Shown here: piece by piece, positions 33,701 to 44,875 of the stretch | How positions within the stretch are numbered: the first letter of the stretch is position 1 | Layout: each line of letters begins with the position of its first letter | Assembly: GCA_014529385.2 (NCBI GenBank) | Contig: CM043955.1 | Location: 151,233,640 to 151,297,639 of the forward strand | DNA length: 64,000 nucleotides | From: Adiantum capillus-veneris | Lineage: Eukaryota > Streptophyta > Polypodiopsida > Polypodiales > Pteridaceae | Reading direction: 5' to 3' | The notes under the pieces: generated by a model | The model's input: the letters and a program-made list of their open reading frames with translations, nothing else | The model's database searches: none | What the model was told of the DNA's origin: nothing | Translations under genes and position numbers: made by a program

Positions 33701-36038
33701 GGGGAGCGAGAGAGAACAGATGCTGTTGCAGCAGCAAGACGAGCTATCTTCGAGGCAGGCTTGGATGGGGAGTAATCCGCATCCGAGCGTCCTCTAGATA
33801 GGCGTGACTGCAGTGAGTGCCTAGTCCAAGCCCAAGCAGAGCGAGCCGTACGTAACGCAACCTCCTCTGTCCAGGAGTCCTCATGAATGTGTACATAGCA
33901 AGGCAAACACTGCGTATCAGCAAAGAAGTAGACCACAATGTGCCTACATCCTGCTGAGTCTGGGGGTGTCACCGCAAACTTGGCCAATGGCCACAAAGTC
34001 TGCAGCATATCTGTAACTCCAAGTTCTCCCACGTGGTGAGAGAACTCTAAGACCTGTGTATGCAACCATCCCACCACTGAGTCAAGGGACCACTCTGTTT
34101 CAGTCCTACCACAGAGGGGGAAGGAGAAACCAACTGCTGAGTCCATGGCCTCTGTCCCCCTAGCGGCGAGGAACAAAACATGGACCCTGAAACAGGCTGC
34201 CTCATGGTCTGCTGCGGAGTCGCCGAGAAAACGAGTGAACCCGTAGTCGAAGAAGTCCCAGCGGCGTCTGATGTCAATGCTCGTCAGCCCACGAGGGATG
34301 GCTGCAAGGGAGGATGTCTGAATTTGCAGAGGGGGCTGCAAGAAGGGCTGACCCTCTCGCGCTAGGCGATTCGTGGCAAAGGCGTTGCCAAGAGATCTCC
34401 TAGCCGCTAGAGAGGGACCAGTCGCCTGAGCCGACTGAGGAACTGGAGCAGGAGGAGGAGAGGGAGTTGGGGAGAGTGGAGGAGAAGAGGGGCGGGATGG
34501 GGCGACAGAGGTAGAGGGGCGGGGTGGAGAGGCGACAAGAGTAGAAGGCGGGGAGGATGAGGCAAAGGGAGGGAACTCTGGGGGGGAGCGGCTGTCGAGG
34601 GAGAAGCGGAGGTGGAGGCTGGCGTAGGGATCTCCTCCTGCTCAAGAGGACCAAAATGGTTCCCCGTGGGAACCCACTGCTGCTGAGTAGGCACCTGAGG
34701 GCCACTCTGAGTGCTAGGCTGACGCTGTGGTCCCTGGCGTCGGTGGCCACGGGCCTGCTGCCACCCCTCTTACGCTGGAGCCCCAGGCTCGGAGGGTGGC
34801 TCTGCATCTGTATGCTGTGCCGCTGGCTGTGGCTGCGGGCCAGCCCTGGCAGGCTGGGGCTGAGGCTGTGGTGCAGGTCGCGGCCTCCTCCGTGGATAGG
34901 CCTTCGCTAGATGGCCCATCTCCGGCAATGAAGCACTGGTTCGGGAGGCCCGAGTACTCCACACCTGTCGAAACCAACCCCCACTCACCCGAGGTAGAAG
35001 GATAACCTTCGGGAGCGTGTGGGTATCTCTGACCAAAACTCGAACTGAGGGAACGCCAGCCGCCTTGGCAGCTACTGATGGTGCCGTGCGAGGTGTCTCG
35101 AGGACAGTCCCAATGGCGGAACCGACCCTGGAAAGAAGTGGTAGGTACTCCCTCCGTTAACCCGGAAAGCAGATTGAGATGGGGATGTCTGCCTCCTCTA
35201 CTAGAACATTCGAAGCTGGGTCAAAACCATGTCGCCACTGTCGAAAGTGGGCACGTGAGGCTCGGATGGCCAGTGGACTCATAGCTATGACCTTGGACGC
35301 CATCTCGGAGGAGTCAAACTCGATCTGATAGTAACCCCGTCCGAGAATCTGGACATCCAAAATCTTTCCCACCTCTACGAGAAAGCGGGCCTGGAGAAGG
35401 TCTCGCATCTCTCCTCTGCTAGGTCGGGTGCCGAGAATCTTGCAAATGACCGAGGTCGCCTGCAATCGCTCTACCTCGGCGGCAAGGCTCGCTTGTTCTG
35501 TAGGCGAGAGAGCAATTCAAATGGTGGGCTCAGCGGGGTCGGGCGAGGGGGCTTCTGGCGAGTCCCTCTGTGGCGAAGCTGGAGCCTCCATCTGTGTCTA
35601 CTGCTGTGGCGTAAGAAGAGGACGATGGGAGGGTGCTACAAAAGGGCGCGCCAACACTGCTCCAAGGAGTTGGAACAGATGCTGAAAGTGCTGAATTTGC
35701 AGGGAGCAACCGAGGCGGAGGGCCCAAATTGATGGGTGAACGGGCCGAGTCGGGGGGGGGGGGATAGAGCGGGTTGGGGCTGAGGGCTGAGGGCGTGCGG
35801 CAACAGCAAGGGTTGAGGCTGAGGGCGTGTGACAACAGCAGGGGCTGAGGGCGGGCGGACTAGCTGGAACAGGGCAGCGCGAGGGGGGGGCAGCAGGGAC
35901 AGAGGGCTTGCGGGAGGGGACAGGCGAGCGGGGGGCAGCGGGCAGCACGCGAGGGAGGGGGGGGGGGGGGGGGGAGGCGATGGCGATGGTGCAGCGGGAG
36001 TGTACAGTAGCAGCGAGCAAGCGCGTTTGGATGATCAA
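33697..36038 (-). pseudogene. LINE 1 ORF1 (DUF4283-type RNA-binding protein)
   Basis: The N-terminus (35,600-36,038) is almost entirely Pro/Ser/Ala. A DUF4283-like domain at 35,157-35,465 reads GRGYYQIEFDSSEMASKVI…FRQW, the RNA-binding fold of plant LINE ORF1. A decayed zinc knuckle follows near 34,910 (EMGHLAKAYPRR). A second Pro-rich linker lies at 34,400-34,700. A C-terminal domain at 33,697-34,341 has a recognisable counterpart in the other LINE at 58,930-59,305. Frameshifts, probably in the long G/C runs, split it into several frames. Confidence 0.75.
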
Positions 36039-36094
36039 CTTAATGGGTCTCTTGCCATGAAGTCGTTTCTATTAGTATGACTGAGAACCTGCAG

Positions 36095-36407
36095 TTTTTA
36101 GCCTAGCGTTTTTTGAACTATCAGCATTTTTGGTTTTCAGCCTTGGGTTTCTGCATCTGCCGGCCCGGATCTGCATCTTTTCTCCTAGCGCTACCTCCTC
36201 TGCAACAAATTGCACCACATCAGCTCCAAATTAGCCTTGCGTTTATTTGGCATGATATGCGTTTTTGGTGATTTTTGCACACCCGAGGAAGCGGCTTTTA
36301 CTTGCTTGGAGTGTCTTCTACTGCCAGGAACTTGCAGATCTACACCTATCGTCAGGTATCCCCCTAAATCGGCACCATTTTGGCATTGATTACTTGCTGT
36401 TTTTTCT
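36095..36407 (+). other. leader of copia A, right of the LINE insertion
   Basis: Untranslated leader resuming after the LINE. It contains GCCTAGCGTTTTTT, TTTTCAGCC and ATCTGC words that recur in the LTRs of the non-autonomous family elsewhere in this window. Confidence 0.55.
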
Positions 36408-37310
36408 TTGTTTTCAGCCCTTCGACGGCTGAGAAGTGCGAGAACCCCCTCCTCTGACACTCTGCGACGCTCACGTACTGATCGGTGGCATACAGGCACG
36501 CTGAAATCTCTATTACAACAGCGTTTTCAACACCCTTTGCAGCATTTTTTGGGCGCATCCAACAATTATGCCCTCACCCAGTTTGCTGAGGAGAAGAAGT
36601 TGAATTTACATAACTATTTTGTGTTGAGGACACGAGTCCGCACAATCATTGCCTACCATTGACTCTGGAAATGGTTAAGTGATTTCACCCATTCGGCTAC
36701 GAAGCCCTCCCTTCCCACCGCCACTTAGGACGAGATCAACGAGTGGGTGATTTGGGACATACGAGTCTTCACCTTTCTTATGATGAACCTCTCGGACCGC
36801 ATCACGAAGGAAGTTTCCAAAGAGGAGCATGCACATCCATTGTGGAGACGGATTCTTAACCAATTTGAGAAGACCTCGTTTGCCAGATAGATCACACTTG
36901 AACGGGAGTTGTACAACGTCCAGCTCAAGGATTTCAACTGACTCGATGGTTTCACCCGTGGCATGCGGGAACTCTGGGACGACCTTGTCTCTGCCGGAGG
37001 CGACATCACCTCGGCACGCATGGTTGACCTCTTACTATTCAAGATTCCCGCATGCCTTGGTCCCTACTTTCAGAGTTTGCTCGCATCTGGACGTACCTCT
37101 CTCTCACCTGGGACGAGATTCTCCCTTCCCTCAGACAGATCGAGGGGCACTCCGCATTCAGAGCGGAGGTGCTGTTGATGTAGAAAGAGCTTTTATAGCT
37201 CAAGGAGACAACAAGAAAGGCAAAGGTAAGAAGAAGAAGAAGAACAAGGACATTGAATGTTACCACTACCACAAGAAAGGGCACAAAGAATCAGAATGCA
37301 GAAAGAAGTG
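36408..37310 (+). pseudogene. copia A gag
   Basis: Copia gag-like helices with KLNLHNYFVLRTRV, MRELWDDLVSAGGDI and KIPACLGPYFQSL, then a Lys-rich segment GKKKKKNKDIECY and a knuckle-like Cys/His block (37,255-37,310). Length and position are right for gag. Broken. Confidence 0.75.
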
Positions 37311-37439
37311 AGAAGAGGCCAACAAGGAGAAACAGATAGCCTTGACTGCTGTCGTAGCCCCTCACGAGACAGCGGGGACTGTTCTTGTTGCGACGACGGA
37401 CCACGCTCTTGCTACATCGCAGTCAGGTACTTGAGTTGT

Positions 37440-37645
37440 TGACAGTGAAGCTACCACTCACATGACTTCGCAACAGTCTTGGTTTAGCTCTCTCAGGGAG
37501 ACTCATGGGCAAACCGTCACTATGGGTGACAACCTTGAGATTCTAGTGTCTGGCACAGGCCAGATTACCCTCTTCCGTTCTACCTCAGAGCCGAAGTTCA
37601 GTTCAGTCGAGGCGCTTTACGTTCCCGACATGGCCTTCAACCTCC
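37440..37645 (+). pseudogene. copia A protease, N-terminal part
   Basis: SEATTHMTSQQSWFSSL followed by VTMGDNLEILVSGTGQI and ALYVPDMAFNLL, the copia protease pattern. The solo LTR is inserted directly after LYVPDMAFNLL. Confidence 0.8.
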
Positions 37646-37650
37646 TCTTT

Positions 37651-38736
37651 TGTCACGTGACACATCCAACCCTATGTGTCCGTGGACAAGCTACAGCATG
37701 ACCAGGGTTCAATTCAGTCAAGTCAGTCTAGAATAGGAAGTGATTTGGTACTTTTGTGAGTTTGCTCGCAGACCGTACATGTCCAGACACTTAGAGCAGG
37801 TGCATATCCTCTGGTTGCACACAACACGGTCATTAGCGTTACCATCAGAATCCATCAGGAGCATTTTCCAGTGCATTAAACCTATTTTCCCTATTTTTGA
37901 CATTTTTCACTTATTTATTAAGTGACTTTTGTTGGGAACTGGGGCAATTTTGCTAAGGTAATATATAAGCAAACCTAGCACTATGCTTATCTAGTAGAAG
38001 AGCAAGGAGAACACAGGCACAAGTTGCAGCAAGTTGCTCCCTCTCTCTCTCAAGCAAGATCTCTAAAGAAACCTGGCGTTTTCCCCTCAATGTCAACCTG
38101 GCGTTTTCCCCTCAAGGTCAACCTGGCGTTTTCAGCACTCCATACCAGCGTTTTCAGTACTGCATACCAGCGTTTTCAACACTCAGCATCAGCGATTACA
38201 GCCTGCTGCAGGTCAGCGTTTCAGCCTTTCAAAGCAGTGTTTTCTTCAGCAGCAAACCAGTGATTAAAAGGGCAGCAGATCCAGCATTTGAACAGCAGAA
38301 ATTCAGCGACTAAAGACAGCAGATCCAACGTTTTCAAGACGGCAAGATCAGCGTTTTTCTATCATCAGCATGGACAGCAGAAGATAGCGATTCAAGTTGT
38401 CGTCACCGTCGTCTCCACTCATTGCATCATAGCTTCTCAAGTTTGCATCAGAGTCTTGTACCAGATTGTGCAATCAATAGCATAGACCTCTCTCGCCATC
38501 GAGAGAGGGGCCCTTGGAGGAGGGTTTGACAACTTCCTGGTGTCGTATTCTCTTCTCTCTCTACCTCTCAGTCTTAGCACCTTCATTCACAGTGTTATCC
38601 ACTTTGTTTGTGATCACTTGCACTCTCTCATTAAAAGGCGGAAGGCTCTCCCTTCCCTAAGTAAAAGGAACCTTGAGCACAGTTCGGAGCACTCATCTTG
38701 AGCAAAGTTCAACATTCACTTTCGCTGCACCTTACA
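37651..38736 (+). repeat. solo LTR (family T) inside copia A
   Basis: TGTCACGTGACACATCC… to …GCACCTTACA, 1,086 bp, flanked by exact TCTTT (37,646-37,650 and 38,737-38,741). TATA-like ATATATAAGC at 37,961-37,970. The R/U5 half is a string of (C)AGCGTTTTCAGC-type words. Same family as the solo LTR at 43,000 (opposite strand) and the LTRs of element B. A solo LTR forms by recombination between two LTRs. Confidence 0.92.
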
Positions 38737-38741
38737 TCTTT

Positions 38742-39750
38742 GTGTCGAGTTTGGACTCTTAAGGAGCTGACATACACTTTGGGAGTGGTAGAGTGACCAT
38801 TTCTTATTCTACGACATGTACTGTTCTTGCACGTGGTGAGCGCGATGGATCTCTATACCGCCTCATTGCTCTTCTGTCTTGGACCACAGAGTCTTCTTCT
38901 CTATGGCATGCACGATTTGGACATTTATGCTATCAGCAGTTGCAGCAGGCTGCTAGGACCTCTATGGTGGAGGATTTACCAACGATACGCTCCTCATGAG
39001 TCATCAGGCGTATGCCAAGCTTGCTAGATAGGCAACATAGGGTTGCCTTTCCGAAGTAGGCATCCAACAGAGCTTCGGCACCACTCGTGCTGGTTCACAT
39101 TGACCTATGTGGCCCAGGGCTCACAGTTTTTGCTTGTGCTTGTTGATGATTTCAACAGGTACACTTGAACTTCGTTCTTGAAGCTCAAGTTGGAGGCTTT
39201 CAGTTTCATTCGAAATTGGAAGATGATGGTTGAAAAGGAGGACTTGCATATCAAATGTATTCGCTCAGACAGAGGGGGTGAGTTCACCTTGAAGGACTTT
39301 GTACAGTGGTGCAAGTCATAGGGCATCCATCGCCAGTTCACTACTCCTTACACTCCTTCCCAGAACGGAGTTGTTGAGCGGAAGAACTGGACTATCATGG
39401 AGATGGCTCATGCGATGCTTGCACATGCTTCTTTACCTCGGAGTTACTGGGCAGAGACATGTAACACGGCGGTTTACATCCAGAACCATTCTCCTACCCA
39501 TGCTTTGCAGGACATGACTCCCTATCAGGCTTACTATGGGCGCAAGCCCTCGGTCTCACACTTTCGATTTTTTGGGTGTTCGGCCTTTGTCCATGTGTCA
39601 AAGGAGAAGCGACATAAGTTAGACTTCAAGGCAAAGAAGCTCATCTTCTTGGGGTATTCACGAGAGTTTGATGGATACTGGCTTTATGATCCCGACGCCA
39701 AGACCACCACAGCTAGCCGTGATGTGACTTTCATGGAGCTTTTCAGCACA
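38742..39750 (+). pseudogene. copia A GAG-pre-integrase and integrase
   Basis: SLWHARFGHLCYQQLQ (about 38,896) is the pre-integrase zinc domain. IRSDRGGEF (39,262) and YTPSQNGVVERKN (39,350) are integrase core motifs. SHFRFFGCSAFVHV and KLIFLGYS lie in the C-terminal region. Broken in several places, but 39,397-40,113 is a long open stretch. Confidence 0.88.
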
Positions 39751-40137
39751 CCTGCAGAGGGGGCATCATCCAAGCCTATACCTTCCCTACCTCCTTGTCC
39801 ACCTCCTACACCTGACCCTACCCCTATCCTTGTCCCTATACCCTCTACACTGCAGCTAGTTACTTCACCCGATCATGCCATGTCAGATTCCGATTCTGAT
39901 GTGGATGATGGTTCTCCTTCGGTGGAGGTGGTCCCACCTTGCAAGGAGAAGTTAGTACTTGGTTGGCTCTACTCTACGGTATCTTCCTCTGGAGTCACGA
40001 AGTTACCGGACTCGCCAAAACCTAGACAGCCTCAACATTTTGCATGCCTCAAGCAGAGGCAAGTTTTTGACGGCGCAGAGTTTGTGAACTTTGTACTCAT
40101 GTCCCATATTTAGGCTTGACCAGTTGAGCCTTCCTCA

Positions 40138-41036
40138 ATGGAGGAAGCACTTCAGCATGATTGCTGGAAGCGTGCCATGCAGACAGAGCTGGATGCTATC
40201 GAGCGGAATAAAAGCTGGACTATGGTTCCCACGCCCAACAAGCGAAAGGTGGTTTCTACGAATTGGATTTTCAAGACAAAGTACAAGGCCAATGGTTCCC
40301 TCGACAAACACAAGGCGAGACTTGTTGCTCGGGGTTTCACACAACGGCCAGGCGTGGACTTTGACGAGACCTTTGCTCCCACCGCTCGCATAACTACCAT
40401 ACGCACATTGTTTGCTCTCGCAACCAACTTTGGTTGGCCTATCTTCCAGATGGATGTCAAAAGTGATTTTTTGAACGGAGATTTGCATAAAGAAGTTTAT
40501 GTGGAGCAACCTCTTGGGTTCCGTGTACCAAGCAAGGAGGATTGAGTCTATTAGTTGTGGAAAGCATTGTATGGACTGAAGCAGACTGGACGACAGTGGT
40601 ACCTCACACTTGACGAGTTTCTCGTGAAGCTGGGGTTACGACGCACTCATTAGATTCCAAATGTTATGTTGTCTCTGATGGCTCTATGGTTGCAATAGTA
40701 ATTGTCTATGTGGACGATCTCATTTTCACAGGCTCATGGACCAGCAAGATCAAGTCGATCATGAAAGCTATGGACACGTTTCGAGATGACTGATCTTGGG
40801 CTTCTTCACTATTTTCTTGGATTCGAGATCTTTTAGACACCAGATGGCATCTTCTTTCTTGAGCGAAAGTATGCGAAGGCTATCCTAGAGAGATTCCAGA
40901 TGACAGGTTGCAGACCGATTGGCACTCCTCTTGAGCCCGGGGAGAACATATCGCTTCACGATCCTTCCCCACGGATTGCTTTGGAGCAGTACAGGAATGT
41001 TGTTGGTTGCCTCTTATGGCTGACTTATTCTTGACC
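40138..41036 (+). pseudogene. copia A reverse transcriptase
   Basis: RVT_2 pattern: WKRAMQTELDAIERNKSW, KARLVARGFTQRPGVDFDETF, FQMDVKSDFLNGDL, the VYVDDL-type box near 40,710, and LHYFLGFEI. The enzyme copies the element RNA into DNA in particles. Not intact. Confidence 0.9.
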
Positions 41037-41079
41037 ATACATGTGTTACATAGTTTTTGTCCTTCGTTCATTCAACACC

Positions 41080-41625
41080 CGACCTCTTCAACGACATTGG
41101 CAATGTGCCCAGCGTACTTTGCGGTACATCAACGACACCTTGGACCATGGTGTGTTTGATGGTCGCTCCAAGGGTTGCACCTTACTTGGTTAGTCAGATT
41201 GGGCAGGAAATCCAGATACTCGGCGCTCTACTACAGGAGTAGTTTTCACACTCGGCTCAGGACCCATTTCATGGAGCAGTAAGCGGCAACCCATCGTTGT
41301 GCTATCTTCTACAAAGGTGGGTTAACTTGTGCTATCTTCTACAGAGGTGGGTTACAAAGCAGCTTGCTATACTGCTTGTGAGGCCATATGGCTACGGAGA
41401 TTACTGGGAGAGTTGTGTTTTTCCCAGATTGCTACGGCTCGTCTTTTGTGCGACAATCAGAGTTGCATTGCTATTGCCAAGAACCCTATCTTTCATGCTT
41501 GGAAAAAGCACATTGAGGTGCAGTACCACTATGTTGGGGAGCCGGTTTTGTCTGAAGATCTTCATTTGGAGTATGTCCCTACAACGGACAATGTAGCAGA
41601 CATCTTCACGAAGGCTGTACCTTAG
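41080..41625 (+). pseudogene. copia A RNase H
   Basis: [60 protein letters not shown] and VADIFTKAVP are copia RNase H and C-terminal signatures. A short polypurine tract (CTGAGAGGGGG, about 41,677-41,687) precedes the 3' LTR. Confidence 0.9.
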
Positions 41626-41687
41626 TGGATTTGGCTTCTCACCTTCGACTCATCTTTGTTGTCTCAGCATCCGGTGCTGAGAGGGGG

Positions 41688-42058
41688 TGTTAGAGTTACA
41701 CCACCGTTGCTTCGCCATTTTGTACGGCTAGTGATTGTCCTGGGTTAGCCACCCATCGCACATCATGTAGATTGCATGGGCGGACACTTTTAGCACGTGT
41801 CTGGCCGGTCATTTTCTGAGCCTGGTTGGGTGCACACTTTTTTAGCCATTTGGGCTTTTATGTTTTTTGCACCAGTTACACATTGTGCCCTATCCAACCT
41901 AACATTCCATAAATAGAATGGTTAGGGTCTGGTAGTCATACCTTGTGTATTGAGAGCATCATTTGCAGAGCACTTGTGTTCTCTCTCTCTCTCTCTCTCT
42001 CTCTCTCCAGTGTTCTCGGTGCGTGTGGCTCATACCCTCTCCGCTACTCACTCTCACA
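41688..42058 (+). repeat. 3' LTR of copia A
   Basis: 371 bp, TGTTAGAG…CTCTCACA, followed by target duplication ACAAC. Its CT tract (about 41,985-42,007) is shorter than in the 5' LTR, which explains most of the length difference. Confidence 0.95.
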
Positions 42059-42063
42059 ACAAC

Positions 42064-42999
42064 AGCATTGGTTAGGCGGGTCAGGGGTTGGGCAACATTG
42101 GCATACATGTGAATGAACCGGTGATGATAGCCTGTATAGCCTACAAAGCTTTGAACACCCTTGGGCGTAAGAGAGGGAGGCAATCTCAGAATGGCCACTA
42201 TCTTGTCAGGGTCAAGAGCCAAACCTTTAGCAGACACCACATGACCTATAGGCGTACCTTGAGTTACCAAAAAGTGGCATTTGTTAGGCTTGAGCTTCAG
42301 GCGTGCCTCCCGGCACTTGAGGAAGACTGCAGAGAGCTGAGCTAGATGCTCCTCCAAATTTTCCACTGATGTGGAACATTGAGCGCCATCTTTCAAATGG
42401 TAGCCAAGGCAAAGAGACTTGTATGGGCGATTGGGCGAGACGCATTGGCTTGGGAGGCTGGAGCACATCTTTGATGGGTGTTACGATGCTTATCATGAGC
42501 TATTGCATCTCAAAACACATATGGTTGCCACCACCCACTTTGCAAGACTTTTCAGTTGTGATATTGCCAGGATAGTATCCTCCAATGGAACCACTGCAAG
42601 CATTAGCCAGAGTGTTGGTGACCTTGGGTGGGAGACTCACATCGCTTCAAAACAGCATCAAATCTAGCGTAGTAGAGTTGATTCCTATTATTGTCAATGG
42701 TTTGCTCTTAAAAAGCGTGTCTCTTATTAAAGGGGTCAAATGGGAAGGAAATGCACCAATGGAGAGCAACAATAGGTCATAATGATACCCAGATGGGCCA
42801 TCATCCACCTTGAAAACACCTGAGGTGTATAGAGTGATGCCCAAAACACTGGTCCAATAGTACAACTATGATGATACAATAGGAGGCATGCGATCTGTAT
42901 GTAGGAATCCTCCTCAATTGCTCGACTCACTCCTTCACAATTAATGTCCCAATAAGCAAGGACGCCCTCTAAAATTACCACATCAAGAAATTGATATGC
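42064..42999 (-). pseudogene. Ty3/gypsy remnant (element E, part 2)
   Basis: Minus strand. 42,064-42,400 carries the RT thumb region (LKLKPNKCHFL, IGHVVSAKGLALDPDKI, VGYTGYHHRFI) that continues at 28,718 on the other side of copia A. 42,400-42,900 has gypsy-like pieces of the RNase H to integrase zinc-finger region, out of the usual order, so element E is rearranged or two copies are joined. Strongly decayed. Confidence 0.75.
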
Positions 43000-44218
43000 T
43001 GTAAGGTGCAACGGAATGAATGTTTGAACTTTGCTCAAGATGAGTGCTCCGAACTGTGCTCAAGGTTCCTTTCACTTACAGAAGGGAGAGCCTTCTGTTC
43101 CTTTAGTGAGAGAGTGCAATGGACACAAGCAAAGTGAATGGACAGCGTGAATGGAAGTGCATGAGACTGAGAGATAGATAGAGAAGAGAATACGACACCA
43201 GAGACGTTAAACCCTCCTCCAAAGGCCCCACTCTCTATGGCGAGAGCGGTCTACTTATGATTGCACAAATCTCTACAATGCTTGGACTTGCCGACGATGT
43301 CGACGACGAGACGGGCTGAAATCTGAAAATGCTAAGGGCTGAAATCTGCAAATCTTTATCTGCTGAATTCTGACTCTATGTTGGTGATGATGTCGATGAC
43401 GACGGTACGACGAGGATGCGCTGAAAATGCAGATGCTGAAATCTGCGTTTTCCGGGCTGAAACTGTAAACCTTGCAGAAACTGACCGTGCGGCGAGGAAC
43501 TGCTGCGGGAAGGTGAGATCTGCGAGGTTCGGGACTAAATCTGCGGTGTCTAAGGGCTGAAAACTGAAAACGCTGGTGGTTCTTGATGTTTCGTCACGAT
43601 GATCTGCAAAAACGCTGAGGTTGTGCTGCAAACCGAAAACGCTAGGGCTGAAATTTGTCCTGCTGTCATCGGTGGTTCTACAAATGCAAAACGCTAGGCT
43701 GATCTGCTGTGTCGTGATGACGCCGGGGCTGATCTGCTGTGCACAAAACGCCAAGGCTGATCTGATGCAAAAACGCTAGGTCTTCTGTGGAGAAAACGCC
43801 AGAGTTGTCGTAGGGGTTGGTCTTGTTGAGAAGTTGCCTGTTGAGCAAGGTGCTCCTGTTGCCTCTTCTGCCAATTAGTGCTAGTCTAGGTTTGCTTATA
43901 TACAAACTTACTCAATTTGCCCTACCTACTTTCCAACAAAAGTCACATAAAAATAATAAGTGGAAAATGTCAAAAATAGGGAAAATAGGCTAAATGCATT
44001 GGAAAATTCCCATGAAGGATTCTGATGGGAATGCTTATGATCATGCTGTGTGCAACTAGAGATATGCATGTAATCTAAGTGACTGGACATGTACGGTCTG
44101 CGAACAGACTCACAAAAGTGCCAGATCACTTCCTATTCTAGACTGACTTGACTGAACTGAACCCTGATCATGTTGTAGCTTGTCCATGGACACATAGGGT
44201 TGGATGTGTCACGTGACA
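43000..44218 (-). repeat. solo LTR (family T) in gypsy E
   Basis: Plus strand reads TGTAAGGTGCAAC… to …GTGTCACGTGACA, 1,219 bp, flanked by exact TATGC (42,995-42,999 and 44,219-44,223). TATA (TATATAAGCAAACC on the minus strand) near 43,890-43,903. Many AAACGC(T/C)AGG and CTGATCTGC words in the R/U5 half. Confidence 0.93.
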
Positions 44219-44223
44219 TATGC

Positions 44224-44875
44224 CATCTCGATTCTCAGCATAACTCTGCTAAGTGGCACTTTTACACCACATCATCAAAGAGTAATGCATGATTGAACTG
44301 CAAAATCAGAGATTCTGACCTCATAAATGGCTAGGAACAGGGGTCCTATCTGGAGCCACAACCTACCGGGCAGGCACCACATGGCTCAAGAGGCTGATAC
44401 GGGTGCATCTGCCTCACATATGGCAGGGGGTCAGCCACAAAACAGTCCTCACTCCCTAATCTGCTCTTGGGAGAGTCCAAGCCACCCCTCTAGGATATAA
44501 TTGTAAGGTTTGGTCTAGTAGGTTGTTTTGGCATTTTAGAGGTGTTCTAGATAATTTTCTCTCTCTTTCTTTTATCAAAGGCTGAAGAGCAGACCTTATC
44601 CACAAGTCTTCTCTTTGGTAAGGTAAGGAATGGTAAGACTAGATTGATCATTGGATAAAGGACCATGCGTCCAATGTAATACTCACTCTTGGACGATGTT
44701 CAGTGATGCACTGGTGAGTTTTACAATTGTCACATTTTTAGTTTTTTTTGTTCCCCTTTGCTGCAAGACAATGCTCCTCTACTTATAATCAAACTCATAG
44801 CTATTGATACATTCAGTTGGACGTTTTTGTCATATAGAGGAGGTGCAGACGAATATCTTTGTTTTATGTTATCAG
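44224..44875 (+). other. remaining part of FANCM intron 1
   Basis: No domain recognised. It may begin with a little more of gypsy E and then be original intron. The acceptor for exon 2 is at its right end. Confidence 0.45.

Larger units (their letters stand above)
29201..36082 (-). mobile_element. L1-like LINE, near full length (LINE 1)
   Basis: 6.9-kb minus-strand LINE inserted in the leader of copia A. It ends in a 12-base poly(A) tail (T12 at 29,201-29,212). Target duplication GAGAAC(T/C)TGCAG is at 29,189-29,200 and 36,083-36,094, one mismatch in 12. Gene order is ORF1 (proline-rich, DUF4283-like, zinc-knuckle relic, C-terminal domain), then ORF2 (APE endonuclease, RT, zf-RVT). Clearly GC-richer than its surroundings. 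The second large LINE (57.5-63.9 kb) is a distant member of the same family. Confidence 0.93.
28719..42058 (+). mobile_element. Ty1/copia element with both LTRs (element A), 13.3 kb with insertions
   Basis: LTRs at 28,719-29,105 and 41,688-42,058, flanked by the identical 5-bp ACAAC (28,714-28,718 and 42,059-42,063). Internal order is primer site, leader, gag, protease, integrase, RT, RNase H, polypurine tract. Two later insertions swell it: a 6.9-kb LINE in the leader and a 1.1-kb solo LTR after the protease. Without them it is about 5.4 kb, normal for copia. Coding is broken in roughly a dozen places. LTR divergence of about 5% suggests an age of order a few million years. Confidence 0.92.
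17308..44875 (+). other. FANCM: FANCM intron 1, 27.6 kb, transposon-filled
   Basis: Donor GTAAGT at 17308 and acceptor TTATGTTATCAG ending at 44875. Nearly the whole length is assigned below to LINE, gypsy, copia, LTR and MITE sequences. Removing them leaves perhaps 1-2 kb of unassigned intron. The extent rests on the exon 1 assignment. Confidence 0.6.

Noticed and set aside
34407-36080. Several plus-strand frames of 60-117 codons
   Set aside because: Shadows of the GC-rich, proline-coding minus strand of LINE 1 ORF1.
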